From assembly GCA_900552725.1 (NCBI GenBank), contig USAT01000038.1, positions 1-15,892 on the forward strand: a stretch of 15,892 bases of DNA, in the 5' to 3' direction. The stretch comes from an uncultured Eubacteriales bacterium. GTDB lineage: Bacteria > Bacillota > Clostridia > Oscillospirales > Oscillospiraceae. Shown here piece after piece: positions 7,918-14,920 of this stretch; the stretch's first letter is position 1, and every line of letters begins with the position of its first letter. The translations under genes and the position numbers were made by a program. The notes under the pieces were generated by a model, which was not told the DNA's origin, made no database searches, and saw nothing but the letters and a program-made list of their open reading frames with translations.

Positions 7918-8373
7918 TTACTTTTCGTTCAGCAGCTTGTTCAGCTCCGACATGAAGGTGTTGATGTCCTTGAACTGGCGGTACACGCTGGCGAAGCGGA
8001 CGTAGGCCACCTCGTCGGCGGCCTTCAGCTTCTCCATGACCTTTTCGCCGATGACCTCGGTGCTGGTCTCCCGCTCCAGGGAGTTCTGCAGCTCCTGCTC
8101 GATCTCCAGGGCCATGCGCTCCATGTCCGCCACGGGGACGGGCCGCTTTTCGCAGGAGCGCTGGATGCCCCGCAGCACCTTGCTGCGGTCAAAGCTCTGG
8201 CGGCTGCCGTCCTTCTTGATGACCACCATGGGCAGGCTCTCCACCGTCTCATAGGTGGTGAAGCGCTTTTCGCACTTGAGACATTCCCGGCGGCGGCGGA
8301 TGCTGCTGCCCTCGTCGGCGGGGCGGGAGTCTACCACCTTGCTCTCTTTATATCCGCAATAGGGGCATTTCAT
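7918..8373 (-). CDS. nrdR: Transcriptional repressor NrdR
   Basis: A 151-residue repressor of ribonucleotide reductase genes. The N-terminal zinc ribbon carries Cys3, Cys6, Cys31 and Cys34, with the conserved VVDSRPADEGSSIRRRREC between the pairs. An ATP-cone domain starts near residue 48 (VVIKKDGSRQSFDRSKVLRG) and senses ATP/dATP. Length is standard for the family. GGAGG is 10 bases upstream of the ATG. It is transcribed alone from its own promoter; no NrdR-box pair was seen near it in this window, so its targets lie elsewhere. Confidence 0.97.
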   Translation of the reverse strand: MKCPYCGYKESKVVDSRPADEGSSIRRRRECLKCEKRFTTYETVESLPMVVIKKDGSRQSFDRSKVLRGIQRSCEKRPVPVADMERMALEIEQELQNSLERETSTEVIGEKVMEKLKAADEVAYVRFASVYRQFKDINTFMSELNKLLNEK

Positions 8374-8443
8374 CTCTCTTTGTCCTCCTGTCCTTCCGGC
8401 GGATCATGCCGCCAGAGCGATTTTGCACACAATATACATAACT

Positions 8444-8452
8444 ATTATAGCA
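8444..8452 (-). promoter_or_regulatory. Extended -10 promoter of nrdR
   Basis: On the minus strand TGCTATAAT (8452-8444), a perfect extended -10. The sequence 17 bases further upstream (TACCAC) is a poor -35, as is common with extended -10 promoters. It is 71 bases upstream of the nrdR start. Confidence 0.65.
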
Positions 8453-8453
8453 T

Positions 8454-8685
8454 ACACCGACAAGATGTGGTAGTCCTTTTTTCGCTTTTTTCGCGTATTC
8501 TGGAGAGAAAACCGGTACCCGCCGCCCGGGACGGGCATAGGATGGGATAGCCCGGCCCCGGCAGATGGCGGACGGGTGTATAAACCGGCGGCGCGCCGGG
8601 GACAATGGATATGACCTGATACCCATTGGGTAATTTCCCGGGGCTGCCGCCAGGCGGCCACGAAACGATACGGAGTGTGAACTTT
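8454..8685. other. Divergent intergenic region between nrdR and mazF, no gene seen
   Basis: The gap contains several GC-rich inverted segments, such as GCCCCGGC (near 8552) with a partner near 8594-8602, and TACCCATTGGGTA near 8620. No ribosome-site-supported reading frame for a small antitoxin was found on either strand. No convincing promoter boxes for mazF were recognised. Confidence 0.5.
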
Positions 8686-9051
8686 GTGGATACAACTGTC
8701 AAGCGCGGAGAGATCTATTACGCCGACCTGAGCCCCGTGGTGGGCAGCGAGCAGGGCGGCGTCCGGCCGGTGCTGATCGTGCAGAACGACACGGGCAACC
8801 GCCACAGCCCCACGGTGATCGCGGCGGCCATCACCTCGCAGATGGGCAAGGCCAAGCTGCCCACCCATATCGAGCTGCAGGCCATGCGCTACGGCCTGCC
8901 CAAGGAGTCGGTGATCCTGCTGGAGCAGGTGCGCACGCTGGATAAGCAGCGCCTGCGCCAGCGGATGGGCCAGGTGGACAGCGATGTGATGGAGCGCGTG
9001 GACGCCGCCATCGCCGTCAGCTTCGGCCTGCCCCAGGCTCGGCTGGTATGA
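8686..9051 (+). CDS. mazF: MazF/PemK-type endoribonuclease toxin (EndoA/NdoA-like)
   Basis: A 121-residue protein of the CcdB/MazF fold that cleaves single-stranded mRNA at short specific sites. Motifs: RGEIYYADLSPVVGSEQGGVRPVLIVQND at the N-terminus, then TVIAAAIT, LPTHIEL and LLEQVRTLDKQRL. Arg27 and Thr50 fall where the Bacillus subtilis enzyme has its catalytic Arg25 and Thr48. The start is GTG at 8686, 10 bases after GGAG; the frame is open further upstream but without a suitable ribosome site. Normally a MazE-type antitoxin gene lies just upstream and overlaps; none is visible here. It faces the alr operon convergently, although in Bacillus alr, mazE and mazF point the same way. The stop codon overlaps the base of the terminator. 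Confidence 0.93.
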   Translation: MDTTVKRGEIYYADLSPVVGSEQGGVRPVLIVQNDTGNRHSPTVIAAAITSQMGKAKLPTHIELQAMRYGLPKESVILLEQVRTLDKQRLRQRMGQVDSDVMERVDAAIAVSFGLPQARLV

Positions 9052-9090
9052 AAAATATCCCCGCATCCATCGGATGCGGGGATATTTTTC
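9050..9090. terminator. Intrinsic terminator after mazF, usable in both directions
   Basis: Perfect 19-bp stem (9050-9068 with 9072-9090), core ATCCCCGCATCC, loop ATC. A-run on the left and T-run on the right provide U-tracts on both strands. It overlaps the mazF stop codon and is also 64 bases beyond the alr stop. Confidence 0.93.
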
Positions 9091-9145
9091 AGTGAAGAGA
9101 TAAAAGTGAAGAGTGAAGAGATGCGGTATGCCGCTGCGCGGCATG
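9091..9145 (+). repeat. GTGAAGAG direct repeats followed by a hairpin
   Basis: AGTGAAGAG occurs at 9091-9099 and again at 9112-9120, with a near copy (AAGTGAAGAG) ending at 9113. It is followed by TATGCCGC-TGC-GCGGCAT and, a few bases on, a T-run. It looks like a non-coding intergenic repeat unit; on the plus strand the hairpin plus T-run could be a second terminator. Confidence 0.45.
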
Positions 9146-9153
9146 ATCATTTT

Positions 9154-10323
9154 TTACATCCGCAGGAGAAGCTCCTTCTCCACCACCTTGCCGCCCTGGA
9201 GGTACACGCGGGGCACCCGCTTGCTGACGGCGCAGGTCAGCTCATAGGAGACGGTGCCCGCCAGCGCCGCCAGATCGTCCACACTGGCGCGGCGGCCGAA
9301 GATCTCCACCTCGTCGCCCACCTGCACGCCGGGCAGGTCGGTCAGGTCGATCATGGACATATCCATGCAGATTCTGCCCCGTTGGGGCGCGGGGCCGTCC
9401 GCCGTCATCATGGCGCAGCGGCCCGACAGCACCCGGAAGAACCCGTCGGCATAGCCGTAGGGCACCACGCCCATGCGGGTGGTGCGGGTGGTGGTGTACA
9501 GCCGCCCGTAGCTGATGTCCACGCCGGGGGCGTAGGTCTTGATGGTGCTGACGGTGGTCTTCAGGGTCATCACCGGCACAAGGCCCAGTTCCTTTGCCGC
9601 CGGGGTGCAGCCGTACAGCAGGATGCCGGGCCGCACCATGTCCAGATACGTCTCCGGATACGCAGCCACGCCGCCGGAGTTGGCGCAGTGCCGGATGGCG
9701 AAGGGCCTGCCCAGCCGCTGCTCCGCGGCGGCGATGACCCGGCGGAACAGGTCGAACTGCGCCCGGGTGTAGGCGCGGCTGTCCGCGTCCGGCTCGTCGG
9801 CCACGGCGAAGTGGGTGAAGATGCCCTCCGCCTCCAGTCCCGGCAGGCGGCAGGCGTGGCAGATGCCCTCCACGCCGGTGTCGAACATGTCGCCGTCGCA
9901 GAGATAGCCCAGCCGGGACATACCGGTGTCTACCTTGATGTGTACCTTCAATGTACCGCCGCATTTGACGGCCTCGGCACTGTACTCCTCCGCCTTGGCG
10001 GCGCAGGTCACCGCCTGGGTGATGTGCAGGTCGATCAGGTTCTTCACCTGCTCACGGGGCGTGTGGCCCAGGATCAGGATGGGCATGGCGATGCCGTTGT
10101 GGCGCAGCTCCATGGCCTCATCGATGCTGGACACCGCCAGATAGTCGGCGCCCAGCCCCTCCAGCGTCCGCGCCACCTGTACGGCGCCGTGGCCGTAGCC
10201 GTCGGCCTTCACCACCCCCAGAAATTTCACGTTGGGGCCCACGTGGGCCCGCAGGGCCTTATAGTTGTGGGCCAGCGCGTCAAGGTCGATCTCGGCCCAG
10301 GTTCTCCGTAATGTGGATTCCAT
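9154..10323 (-). CDS. alr: Alanine racemase
   Basis: A 389-residue PLP enzyme interconverting L- and D-alanine for peptidoglycan. The PLP lysine is Lys39 in VVKADGYGHG, at exactly the position found in the Geobacillus stearothermophilus enzyme. The second catalytic base is the Tyr of ISYGRLYTT around residue 270, followed by VVPYGYADGFFR and the conserved GRICMDMSMID. The N-terminal TIM-barrel and C-terminal beta domain are both complete. GGAGG lies 8 bases before the ATG. It is the last gene of the operon nnrD - lipoprotein - alr (34-base gap to the lipoprotein gene), the same neighbourhood as ydcC-alrA in Bacillus subtilis. Confidence 0.97.
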   Translation of the reverse strand: MESTLRRTWAEIDLDALAHNYKALRAHVGPNVKFLGVVKADGYGHGAVQVARTLEGLGADYLAVSSIDEAMELRHNGIAMPILILGHTPREQVKNLIDLHITQAVTCAAKAEEYSAEAVKCGGTLKVHIKVDTGMSRLGYLCDGDMFDTGVEGICHACRLPGLEAEGIFTHFAVADEPDADSRAYTRAQFDLFRRVIAAAEQRLGRPFAIRHCANSGGVAAYPETYLDMVRPGILLYGCTPAAKELGLVPVMTLKTTVSTIKTYAPGVDISYGRLYTTTRTTRMGVVPYGYADGFFRVLSGRCAMMTADGPAPQRGRICMDMSMIDLTDLPGVQVGDEVEIFGRRASVDDLAALAGTVSYELTCAVSKRVPRVYLQGGKVVEKELLLRM

Positions 10324-10357
10324 CTGTATTTCCTCCTTGTACCATCGGTTGGTAGGG

Positions 10358-10936
10358 TCAATTCTCCGGTTCGTTCAGTGTGCAGGAAAAGGCCAGCAGC
10401 TTCACCGATACCACCACCGCGCCGTCAGCGGAAAACTCCGCGTACCGGGGCAGCAGCGTCTCCGCGTCCAGCCACGCCGTGCATGTCAGCGGCGTATCCC
10501 CGGCGGTGGTGTCCAGCGTCAGGCGGCAGCAGTCCGTGTCCTCCAGCGTCTCCCGGCTCTCCTCCAGCAGATAGCCGCTGCCGATGGCGCGCAGCAGAAG
10601 GGGGAGGGCGTTGACCGGCCCGAACCGTCCCACGCTGCCCGCCGACAGCACCGCCCCGTCATAGGCGATGGTCAGCTCGTCGCCGGACACCGTGGCCGAT
10701 ACCCCCGCCACCGTCTCCGGCGCGGTGACGGTCACGGTGGAGCTTTCCGGCGTAAAGGCGCACTGCAGGGTGAAGCTCCGGTTCTCCTGCGGGGTGTGGA
10801 ACGTGACCTCCGCCTCCATCTGCGCGGTACCGATACGGCTGTACTGGGCCTGGATATCCGCCGCCGCGCCGCTCTTTTTGCCGCAGCCGCCGCACAGAAG
10901 CAGCAGGCACAGCGGCAGGATCAGCATGCGTTTCAT
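10358..10936 (-). CDS. Putative lipoprotein (YdcC/LolA-like position in the alr operon)
   Basis: A 192-residue exported protein. Residues 1-18 are a lipoprotein signal: MKRM, a Leu-rich core, then LCGGC with Cys18 as probable lipidation site. The box is slightly unusual, with Cys at -3. The mature part alternates short beta-like segments (EAEVTFHT, FTLQCAFTP, STVTVTAPE, TCTAWLDAETLLPRYAEF), a pattern seen in LolA/LppX-like and sporulation lipoproteins. The phrase WLDAETLLPRYAEF resembles the YVDKKTGLPLK.E motif of that fold. Bacillus has the LolA-like lipoprotein YdcC at the same place before alrA. GGAGG is 9 bases before the ATG. No enzymatic motif is seen; it acts outside the membrane, perhaps in envelope or spore biology. 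Confidence 0.75.
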   Translation of the reverse strand: MKRMLILPLCLLLLCGGCGKKSGAAADIQAQYSRIGTAQMEAEVTFHTPQENRSFTLQCAFTPESSTVTVTAPETVAGVSATVSGDELTIAYDGAVLSAGSVGRFGPVNALPLLLRAIGSGYLLEESRETLEDTDCCRLTLDTTAGDTPLTCTAWLDAETLLPRYAEFSADGAVVVSVKLLAFSCTLNEPEN

Positions 10937-10978
10937 GTGATTCTCCCTCCGAAAATGTGATCTCGGAAGGCATTCCCT

Positions 10979-11836
10979 TTATCCCTGCTCGATCTCTTTA
11001 TAGGCGTAGGGCAGCCGGGCCAGCAGGTCGGCGGGGGACATGCCCCGTTCCCCCAGCTCCGCCGCCGCCATGTCGCCCGCCAGACCGTGGCAGTACACGG
11101 CGGCGCAGCAGGCGTCGAAGGGCTCCATCCCCTGGCCCAGCAGGCTCACCACCATGCCGGAGAGGATGTCGCCGCTGCCGCCCTTGGCCATGCCGCTGTT
11201 GCCGGTGGTGTTTACCGCCAGACGGCCATCCGGCGCCGCCACAATGGTGCGGTGGCCCTTCAGGATCAGGTACACGCCCCAGCGGGCGGCGTAGGCCTGT
11301 GCGCCGCTCTCCCGGCCTCGGCTCAGGTCGCCGCCGGCGCGGAAGAACTCCCCCTCGTGGGGCGTCATCACCGTCACCTTGTCCCGGCGGCCCCTGATGT
11401 CAGGTATATGCGTTTCGAAGGCGTTTATGCCGTCGGCGTCCAGCACCAAGGGCTTGTCCATGTCGGTGAGCCGCCGGGTCAGGGCGTCGCTCTCGTCGCT
11501 GCGGCCCATGCCGCAGCCGATCAGCACCGCGTCGCACCCGGCGATCCGCTGCCGGATGGCGTCCTCCGCCGCCAGGGCCAGCTTACCCTGTTGGGACGGC
11601 AGGGGAGAGGGCATGGCGCTGTGGCATTTCACCGCCACGATGGGCCAGATGTCCTCCGGCACCCCCAGATACACCAGACCGCTGCCGCTGCGGACGGCGG
11701 CGGAGGCCGCCAGCACCGGCGCGCCGGTGTAGCCCACCGCGCCGCACAGGCAGTACACCTTGCCGAAGGTGCCCTTGTGGCCCTCCGGGTCCCGGTGGGG
11801 CAGGATGCTTTTGACGTAGGCGCGGGTGATCTCCAT
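10979..11836 (-). CDS. nnrD: ADP-dependent (S)-NAD(P)H-hydrate dehydratase
   Basis: A 285-residue enzyme repairing hydrated NADH/NADPH at the expense of ADP, a metabolite-repair activity in the cytoplasm. It corresponds to the C-terminal YjeF (carbohydrate-kinase-like, ribokinase superfamily) domain alone; no epimerase domain is fused. Motifs: GHKGTFGKVYCLCGAVGYTGAP at the N-terminus, LDADGIN, TPHEGEF, and NTTGNSGMAKGGSGDILSGM, where the Asp of GSGD is the catalytic residue of the family. The start at 11836 has AAAGGAG 9 bases upstream; an ATG at 11908 overlaps the promoter. First gene of the alr operon, 42 bases before the lipoprotein gene. Confidence 0.94.
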   Translation of the reverse strand: MEITRAYVKSILPHRDPEGHKGTFGKVYCLCGAVGYTGAPVLAASAAVRSGSGLVYLGVPEDIWPIVAVKCHSAMPSPLPSQQGKLALAAEDAIRQRIAGCDAVLIGCGMGRSDESDALTRRLTDMDKPLVLDADGINAFETHIPDIRGRRDKVTVMTPHEGEFFRAGGDLSRGRESGAQAYAARWGVYLILKGHRTIVAAPDGRLAVNTTGNSGMAKGGSGDILSGMVVSLLGQGMEPFDACCAAVYCHGLAGDMAAAELGERGMSPADLLARLPYAYKEIEQG

Positions 11837-11867
11837 GGCGGCGGTCTCCTTTACGGGAATTTTCCTT

Positions 11868-11876
11868 ATTATACCA
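11868..11876 (-). promoter_or_regulatory. Extended -10 promoter of the nnrD operon
   Basis: On the minus strand TGGTATAAT (11876-11868). A perfect TTGACA lies only 7 bases upstream, too close to serve as its -35; at 17 bases the sequence is TGTCAG. The start of transcription is expected near 11861, leaving a leader of about 25 bases. Confidence 0.65.
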
Positions 11877-11879
11877 CCG

Positions 11880-11897
11880 CTGTCAACCGACTGACAG
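11880..11897. repeat. Short dyad over the nnrD promoter upstream region
   Basis: CTGTCA (11880-11885) and TGACAG (11892-11897), 6-bp arms with a 6-base spacer, just upstream of the nnrD -10 and in the divergent region shared with kamB. It could be an operator for an unknown regulator; short dyads of this size also arise by chance. Confidence 0.35.
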
Positions 11898-11954
11898 GAA
11901 ACATCCAAAAAAACAAATCAAAAAATGGGGGTTTCTTTTTCCGGTGATATCAGG

Positions 11955-11960
11955 TATAAT
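11955..11960 (+). promoter_or_regulatory. Probable -10 box of the kamBC promoter
   Basis: Perfect TATAAT, 44 bases upstream of the kamB start. The -35 region (TTTCTT at 17 bases) is poor, so an activator or alternative factor may be needed. The leader would be only about 37 bases, with no room for a riboswitch. Confidence 0.55.
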
Positions 11961-12003
11961 CATCTATTGAATGACTATATGACTACTCCGAAGGAGCGCA
12001 GAT

Positions 12004-12936
12004 ATGAAAGAACAGCTTTTGCGGCAGCTTCACAGCGTGAAAACCATGTCCATCGTGGGCATGTGCAAAAACGCCGGAAAGACCACCATGCTCAACTGGC
12101 TGCTGGAGCAGGGGAGGCTGCAGGGTGTCCTGGGCCTGACCTCCATCGGCCGGGACGGCGAATCCACCGACATCGTCACCGGCACGGAAAAGCCCGGCAT
12201 CTTCGTCCGGGAGGGCACCCTCATCGCCACGGCGCGGGACATGCTGCGGCTGGGGGACATCACCAAGGAGATCCTGATGACCACCGGCATCCCCACGCCC
12301 CTGGGCGAGGTGGTCATCGTCCGGGCCCGCAGCGCCGGATACGTCCAGTTGGCCGGGCCCTCCATCACCACCCAGCTCAAGACCGTCTCCCGGGAGTTCT
12401 TTGACCTGGGGGCGGATATCTCCATCATCGACGGCGCCCTGGGCCGCAAGAGTCTGGGCGCCCGGGCCGTGGCGGAGGGCGTGATCCTCTGCACCGGCGC
12501 CAGCTACGATATGAATATGGACAAGGTGGTGGCCGACACCGCCCACATCTATCACCTGATGAACCTGCCCAAGGCGGAGACCCTGCCGCCGGAGGCGGCC
12601 GAGGGCCTTGAAAAGTGCTGGCGGGAAAACGGCGCGGCCCTCATCACCGGCGCGCTGACCGACAGCATGGTACTGCCCCTGCTGCGCAGCGGCGTGCTGC
12701 GCAACGGACGCCTGGTGGTGAAGGATCCCAGCAAGGTGCTGCTGAAGCCCGACACCCTGGACAAGCTGGCCACCCGCAGCGTCACGCTGGAAACGGAGGA
12801 GGCCGCCCGCACCCTGTGCGTCACCATCAACCCCGTCTCGGCCTACGGCTGGCGCTTCGACAAGGACGCCTTTATGGCCGCCATGACCGCCGCCGTGGAC
12901 GCCCCGGTCATCAACGTGAAGGAGGAATTACAATGA
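12004..12936 (+). CDS. kamB: KamB-type P-loop protein, presumed lysine 5,6-aminomutase reactivase subunit
   Basis: A 310-residue protein. A Walker A P-loop GMCKNAGKT lies at residues 19-27 in an N-terminal NTPase-like fold. Further in are DISIIDGALGRKSLGARA, which may supply the second nucleotide-site acid, and ILCTGASYDMNMDKVVADT. It pairs with a MutS-like ATPase gene through an ATGA overlap and sits beside lysine fermentation genes. That arrangement matches kamB-kamC, found next to the B12-dependent lysine 5,6-aminomutase genes kamD/kamE and named reactivase subunits. Such factors are thought to exchange damaged cobalamin from the mutase; this role rests on family naming and context, not on anything visible here. 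AAGGAG lies 7 bases before the ATG. CGG arginine codons are common, unlike kal/kce. Confidence 0.75.
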   Translation: MKEQLLRQLHSVKTMSIVGMCKNAGKTTMLNWLLEQGRLQGVLGLTSIGRDGESTDIVTGTEKPGIFVREGTLIATARDMLRLGDITKEILMTTGIPTPLGEVVIVRARSAGYVQLAGPSITTQLKTVSREFFDLGADISIIDGALGRKSLGARAVAEGVILCTGASYDMNMDKVVADTAHIYHLMNLPKAETLPPEAAEGLEKCWRENGAALITGALTDSMVLPLLRSGVLRNGRLVVKDPSKVLLKPDTLDKLATRSVTLETEEAARTLCVTINPVSAYGWRFDKDAFMAAMTAAVDAPVINVKEELQ

Positions 12937-14393
12937 TCACCGTATCTTTCGATGAAAAGGTCAAGATCGGCCTGCAATACGCCCTGGAGACGCTGCACGG
13001 CTGCTCCCCCTTCGGGCTGGAGCGCATCCGCCGCCTGCGGTTCTATGCCCCCGATGAGCGCTCGGCCCTGGAGACGGAGCTGTATAACGTCCAGGCCCTG
13101 GCCGCCCATAACGAGGAATTGAAGGACACTTTCACCCGCCTGATGACACTGCTGTGCCAGATCAAGGACATCCGCAACTCCCTGCGCCGCTGCCAGAACG
13201 GCGAGGTGCCGGATCATGTGGAGCTGTTCGAGATCAAGGGCTATCTCCAGCGGCTGCGGGATATCCGCCCCCTGCTGGACACCATCAACGACACCGCCCA
13301 TCTGAAGGACGCGGCGCTCCACGATCCCGCCGCCGCGCTGGATATCCTGGACCCCAACCACACCGGCAGCCGCGGCTTCTACATTCCCGACAGCGCCACC
13401 CAGAAGCTGAAGGAGATCCGCACCGCCAAGAAGGACATCGAGGAGCGGCTGTTCCACGCCCAGACCGACGCCGAGAAGGACGACCTGCGCCTCCAGCGCA
13501 CCCGCATCTGCGCCGAGGAGGAGAGCGAGGAGATGAAGGTGCGCCGCACCATGGGCGCCCAGCTTGCCCCCATGGTGGACGGCCTGCTGGCCGACGCCGA
13601 GACCCTGGGCCGTCTGGACTTCATGGTGCAGAAGGCCCTGTTCGCCGTCCGCTACGGCGGCGTCCTGCCCCAGATCACCGACGGTGAGCTGGTGCTGGAG
13701 GACATGGTGAACCCGGAGCTGGTGGATCTGCTGGCCGAGCAGGGGAGAGCCTTCGTCCCCGTGTCCATCGCCCTGGACCGGGGCGCCACCGTCATCACCG
13801 GCGCCAACATGGGCGGCAAGTCCGTGGCCATGAAGACCGTGGCCCTGAACGCCCTGCTGCTGCAGGCGGGCTTCCTGGTGTGCGCCAAATCCGCAAAGAT
13901 GCCCCTGTTCCACAGCGTGAAGATGCTGTTTGATGACCTGCAGTCCATCCAGTCCGGCCTCAGTGGCTTCGGCTCCGAGATCGTCCAGTTCCAGAAGGCT
14001 CTGGCCGAGGTGGAGCAGGGCTACTCCCTGTTCCTGCTGGACGAGTTCGCCCGAGGCACCAACCCCGACGAGGGCGCGGTCATCGTCCAGGCGGTCACCA
14101 AGTACCTCAACGGCGTCAACGCCATCTCCCTGCTGACCACCCACTACGACAAGGTGGCCGAGTGCGCCAACGACCACTATCAGATCATCGGCCTGCGGGA
14201 TGTGGATCCCGACGCGATCCGCCGTGAGCTGGCCGTCACCAGCGAGGACGGCGTGGCTGTCATCGCCCGCCACATGAACTACGGCCTTTACCGCGTGGAG
14301 GGCCGCTCCGACTGTCCGCGGGACGCCCTGAACATCTGCCGCATGCTTTCGCTGAAACCGGAGATCATGCGGCTGATCGAGGAGAACTATTAA
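12933..14393 (+). CDS. kamC: KamC-type MutS-like ATPase, presumed lysine 5,6-aminomutase reactivase
   Basis: A 486-residue protein with a C-terminal MutS-family ABC ATPase: Walker A GANMGGKS at residues 290-297, the signature-like region QSGLSGFGSEIVQ, and Walker B YSLFLLDEFARGTNPDEG with Asp370-Glu371, then the switch TTHYD. The N-terminal 280 residues are helical, with coiled-coil-like charged stretches around 150-200. They lack the mismatch-recognition domain and Phe-X-Glu of true MutS, so DNA repair is unlikely. The start at 12933 has AAGGAGG 7 bases upstream and overlaps the kamB stop; an open extension back to 12615 is kamB in another frame. Genes of this kind lie in lysine fermentation clusters and are named KamC. 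The unit ends at the terminator at 14603. Confidence 0.8.
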   Translation: MITVSFDEKVKIGLQYALETLHGCSPFGLERIRRLRFYAPDERSALETELYNVQALAAHNEELKDTFTRLMTLLCQIKDIRNSLRRCQNGEVPDHVELFEIKGYLQRLRDIRPLLDTINDTAHLKDAALHDPAAALDILDPNHTGSRGFYIPDSATQKLKEIRTAKKDIEERLFHAQTDAEKDDLRLQRTRICAEEESEEMKVRRTMGAQLAPMVDGLLADAETLGRLDFMVQKALFAVRYGGVLPQITDGELVLEDMVNPELVDLLAEQGRAFVPVSIALDRGATVITGANMGGKSVAMKTVALNALLLQAGFLVCAKSAKMPLFHSVKMLFDDLQSIQSGLSGFGSEIVQFQKALAEVEQGYSLFLLDEFARGTNPDEGAVIVQAVTKYLNGVNAISLLTTHYDKVAECANDHYQIIGLRDVDPDAIRRELAVTSEDGVAVIARHMNYGLYRVEGRSDCPRDALNICRMLSLKPEIMRLIEENY

Positions 14394-14424
14394 GGTTTCC
14401 GGGCCTGGAAAAAGCTTCGCAGAA

Positions 14425-14596
14425 TTCGCCGCCCGCCATGGCGGCGAACGATTGGAATCGTTTTTCGCCGCGACATGTGCGTGGCGAAAAACACTTTGCG
14501 CGGAGAGAGTGTTCATTCCCACGCACTGCGTGGGAATGAGCGCGGGTCGCAGCGAGAGCCTGCTTGCTCCAAATGGGCGATGCCCATTTGGAGCAA
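14425..14596. repeat. Array of consecutive hairpins after kamC
   Basis: Adjacent inverted repeats in 172 bases: TTCGCCGCC/GGCGGCGAA (14425-14448), CGATT/AATCG (14449-14460), TTTTTCGCC/GGCGAAAAA (14461-14491), CATTCCCACGCA with its inverse (14514-14538), and a perfect 15-bp stem TTGCTCCAAATGGGC with its inverse (14564-14596). There is no coding evidence. The density and perfection suggest a mobile or dispersed non-coding repeat or a structured RNA, not a chance 3' untranslated region. Confidence 0.75.
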
Positions 14597-14602
14597 ATTT
14601 TA

Positions 14603-14632
14603 TCGCTCCGGTTTCCCGGAGCGAAATTTTTT
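14603..14632 (+). terminator. Intrinsic terminator of kamBC
   Basis: Stem TCGCTCCGG/CCGGAGCGA (14603-14611 with 14616-14624), loop TTTC, then AATTTTTT. It closes the hairpin array and separates kamBC from the riboswitch-controlled unit. Bases 14633-14690 hold nothing further that I can name. Confidence 0.88.
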
Positions 14633-14690
14633 GCCAAACACTTGGAAAGTTGCACAAAAAATAAGTTTGTTATTTGTATCACAAACCCAC

Positions 14691-14719
14691 TTGACAAGTC
14701 TTGCAATACCTGTCATAAT
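14691..14719 (+). promoter_or_regulatory. SigA-type promoter of the lysine riboswitch/kal-kce unit
   Basis: Perfect TTGACA (14691-14696), a 17-base spacer, and CATAAT (14714-14719). The expected start near 14726 is about 22 bases before the first aptamer base, so the whole riboswitch is in the transcript. Confidence 0.88.
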
Positions 14720-14747
14720 TGACACTGGTAATATTCCGAATATCAGT

Positions 14748-14920
14748 CAATAGAGGCGCGAGAGACAGGGTACTGTCCGGCAGCGGAGCGGGCGGCCTGG
14801 ATGGCCGGACGGGAAGGGGTCTTTCGCCGAAAGGAAGCAGTGTGCCCACTCTGTTTCCTTGGCAGCGCCGCGTAAACGGTGTTGCTGTCATGTTGATTTT
14901 ATCGACATGGAGCGCTATTG
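14748..14920 (+). ncRNA. Lysine riboswitch aptamer (LYS element)
   Basis: The 173-base leader has the class landmarks in order: AGAGGCGCG (14752-14760), GGGTACTG, GGGAAGGGG then CGCCGAAAGG (14826-14835), CTTGGCAGC, TTGCTGTCA (14882-14890), and CATGGAGCGCTATT (14906-14919). P1 is formed by CAATAG (14748-14753) with CTATTG (14915-14920). Length and motif spacing agree with known lysine aptamers, which fold as a five-helix bundle around one lysine. It lies in front of lysine-degrading genes and its P1 3' strand is shared with the terminator that follows, implying activation by lysine. Confidence 0.94.

Noticed and set aside
12615..12932. N-terminal extension of the MutS-like protein back to 12615
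   Set aside because: This part reads kamB in another frame as Arg/Pro-rich sequence. The ATG at 12933 has a proper ribosome site and the usual ATGA coupling.
12933..14393. Annotation as DNA mismatch repair MutS or MutS2
   Set aside because: It lacks the mismatch-binding and connector domains of MutS and has no C-terminal Smr nuclease domain of MutS2. Context with kamB and lysine fermentation genes favours KamC.
12843..14657. A 604-codon open frame on the minus strand opposite kamC
   Set aside because: Rich in His, Gln, Val and Gly, as expected of the complement of a GC-rich gene, and it runs through the hairpin array and terminator. No ribosome site.
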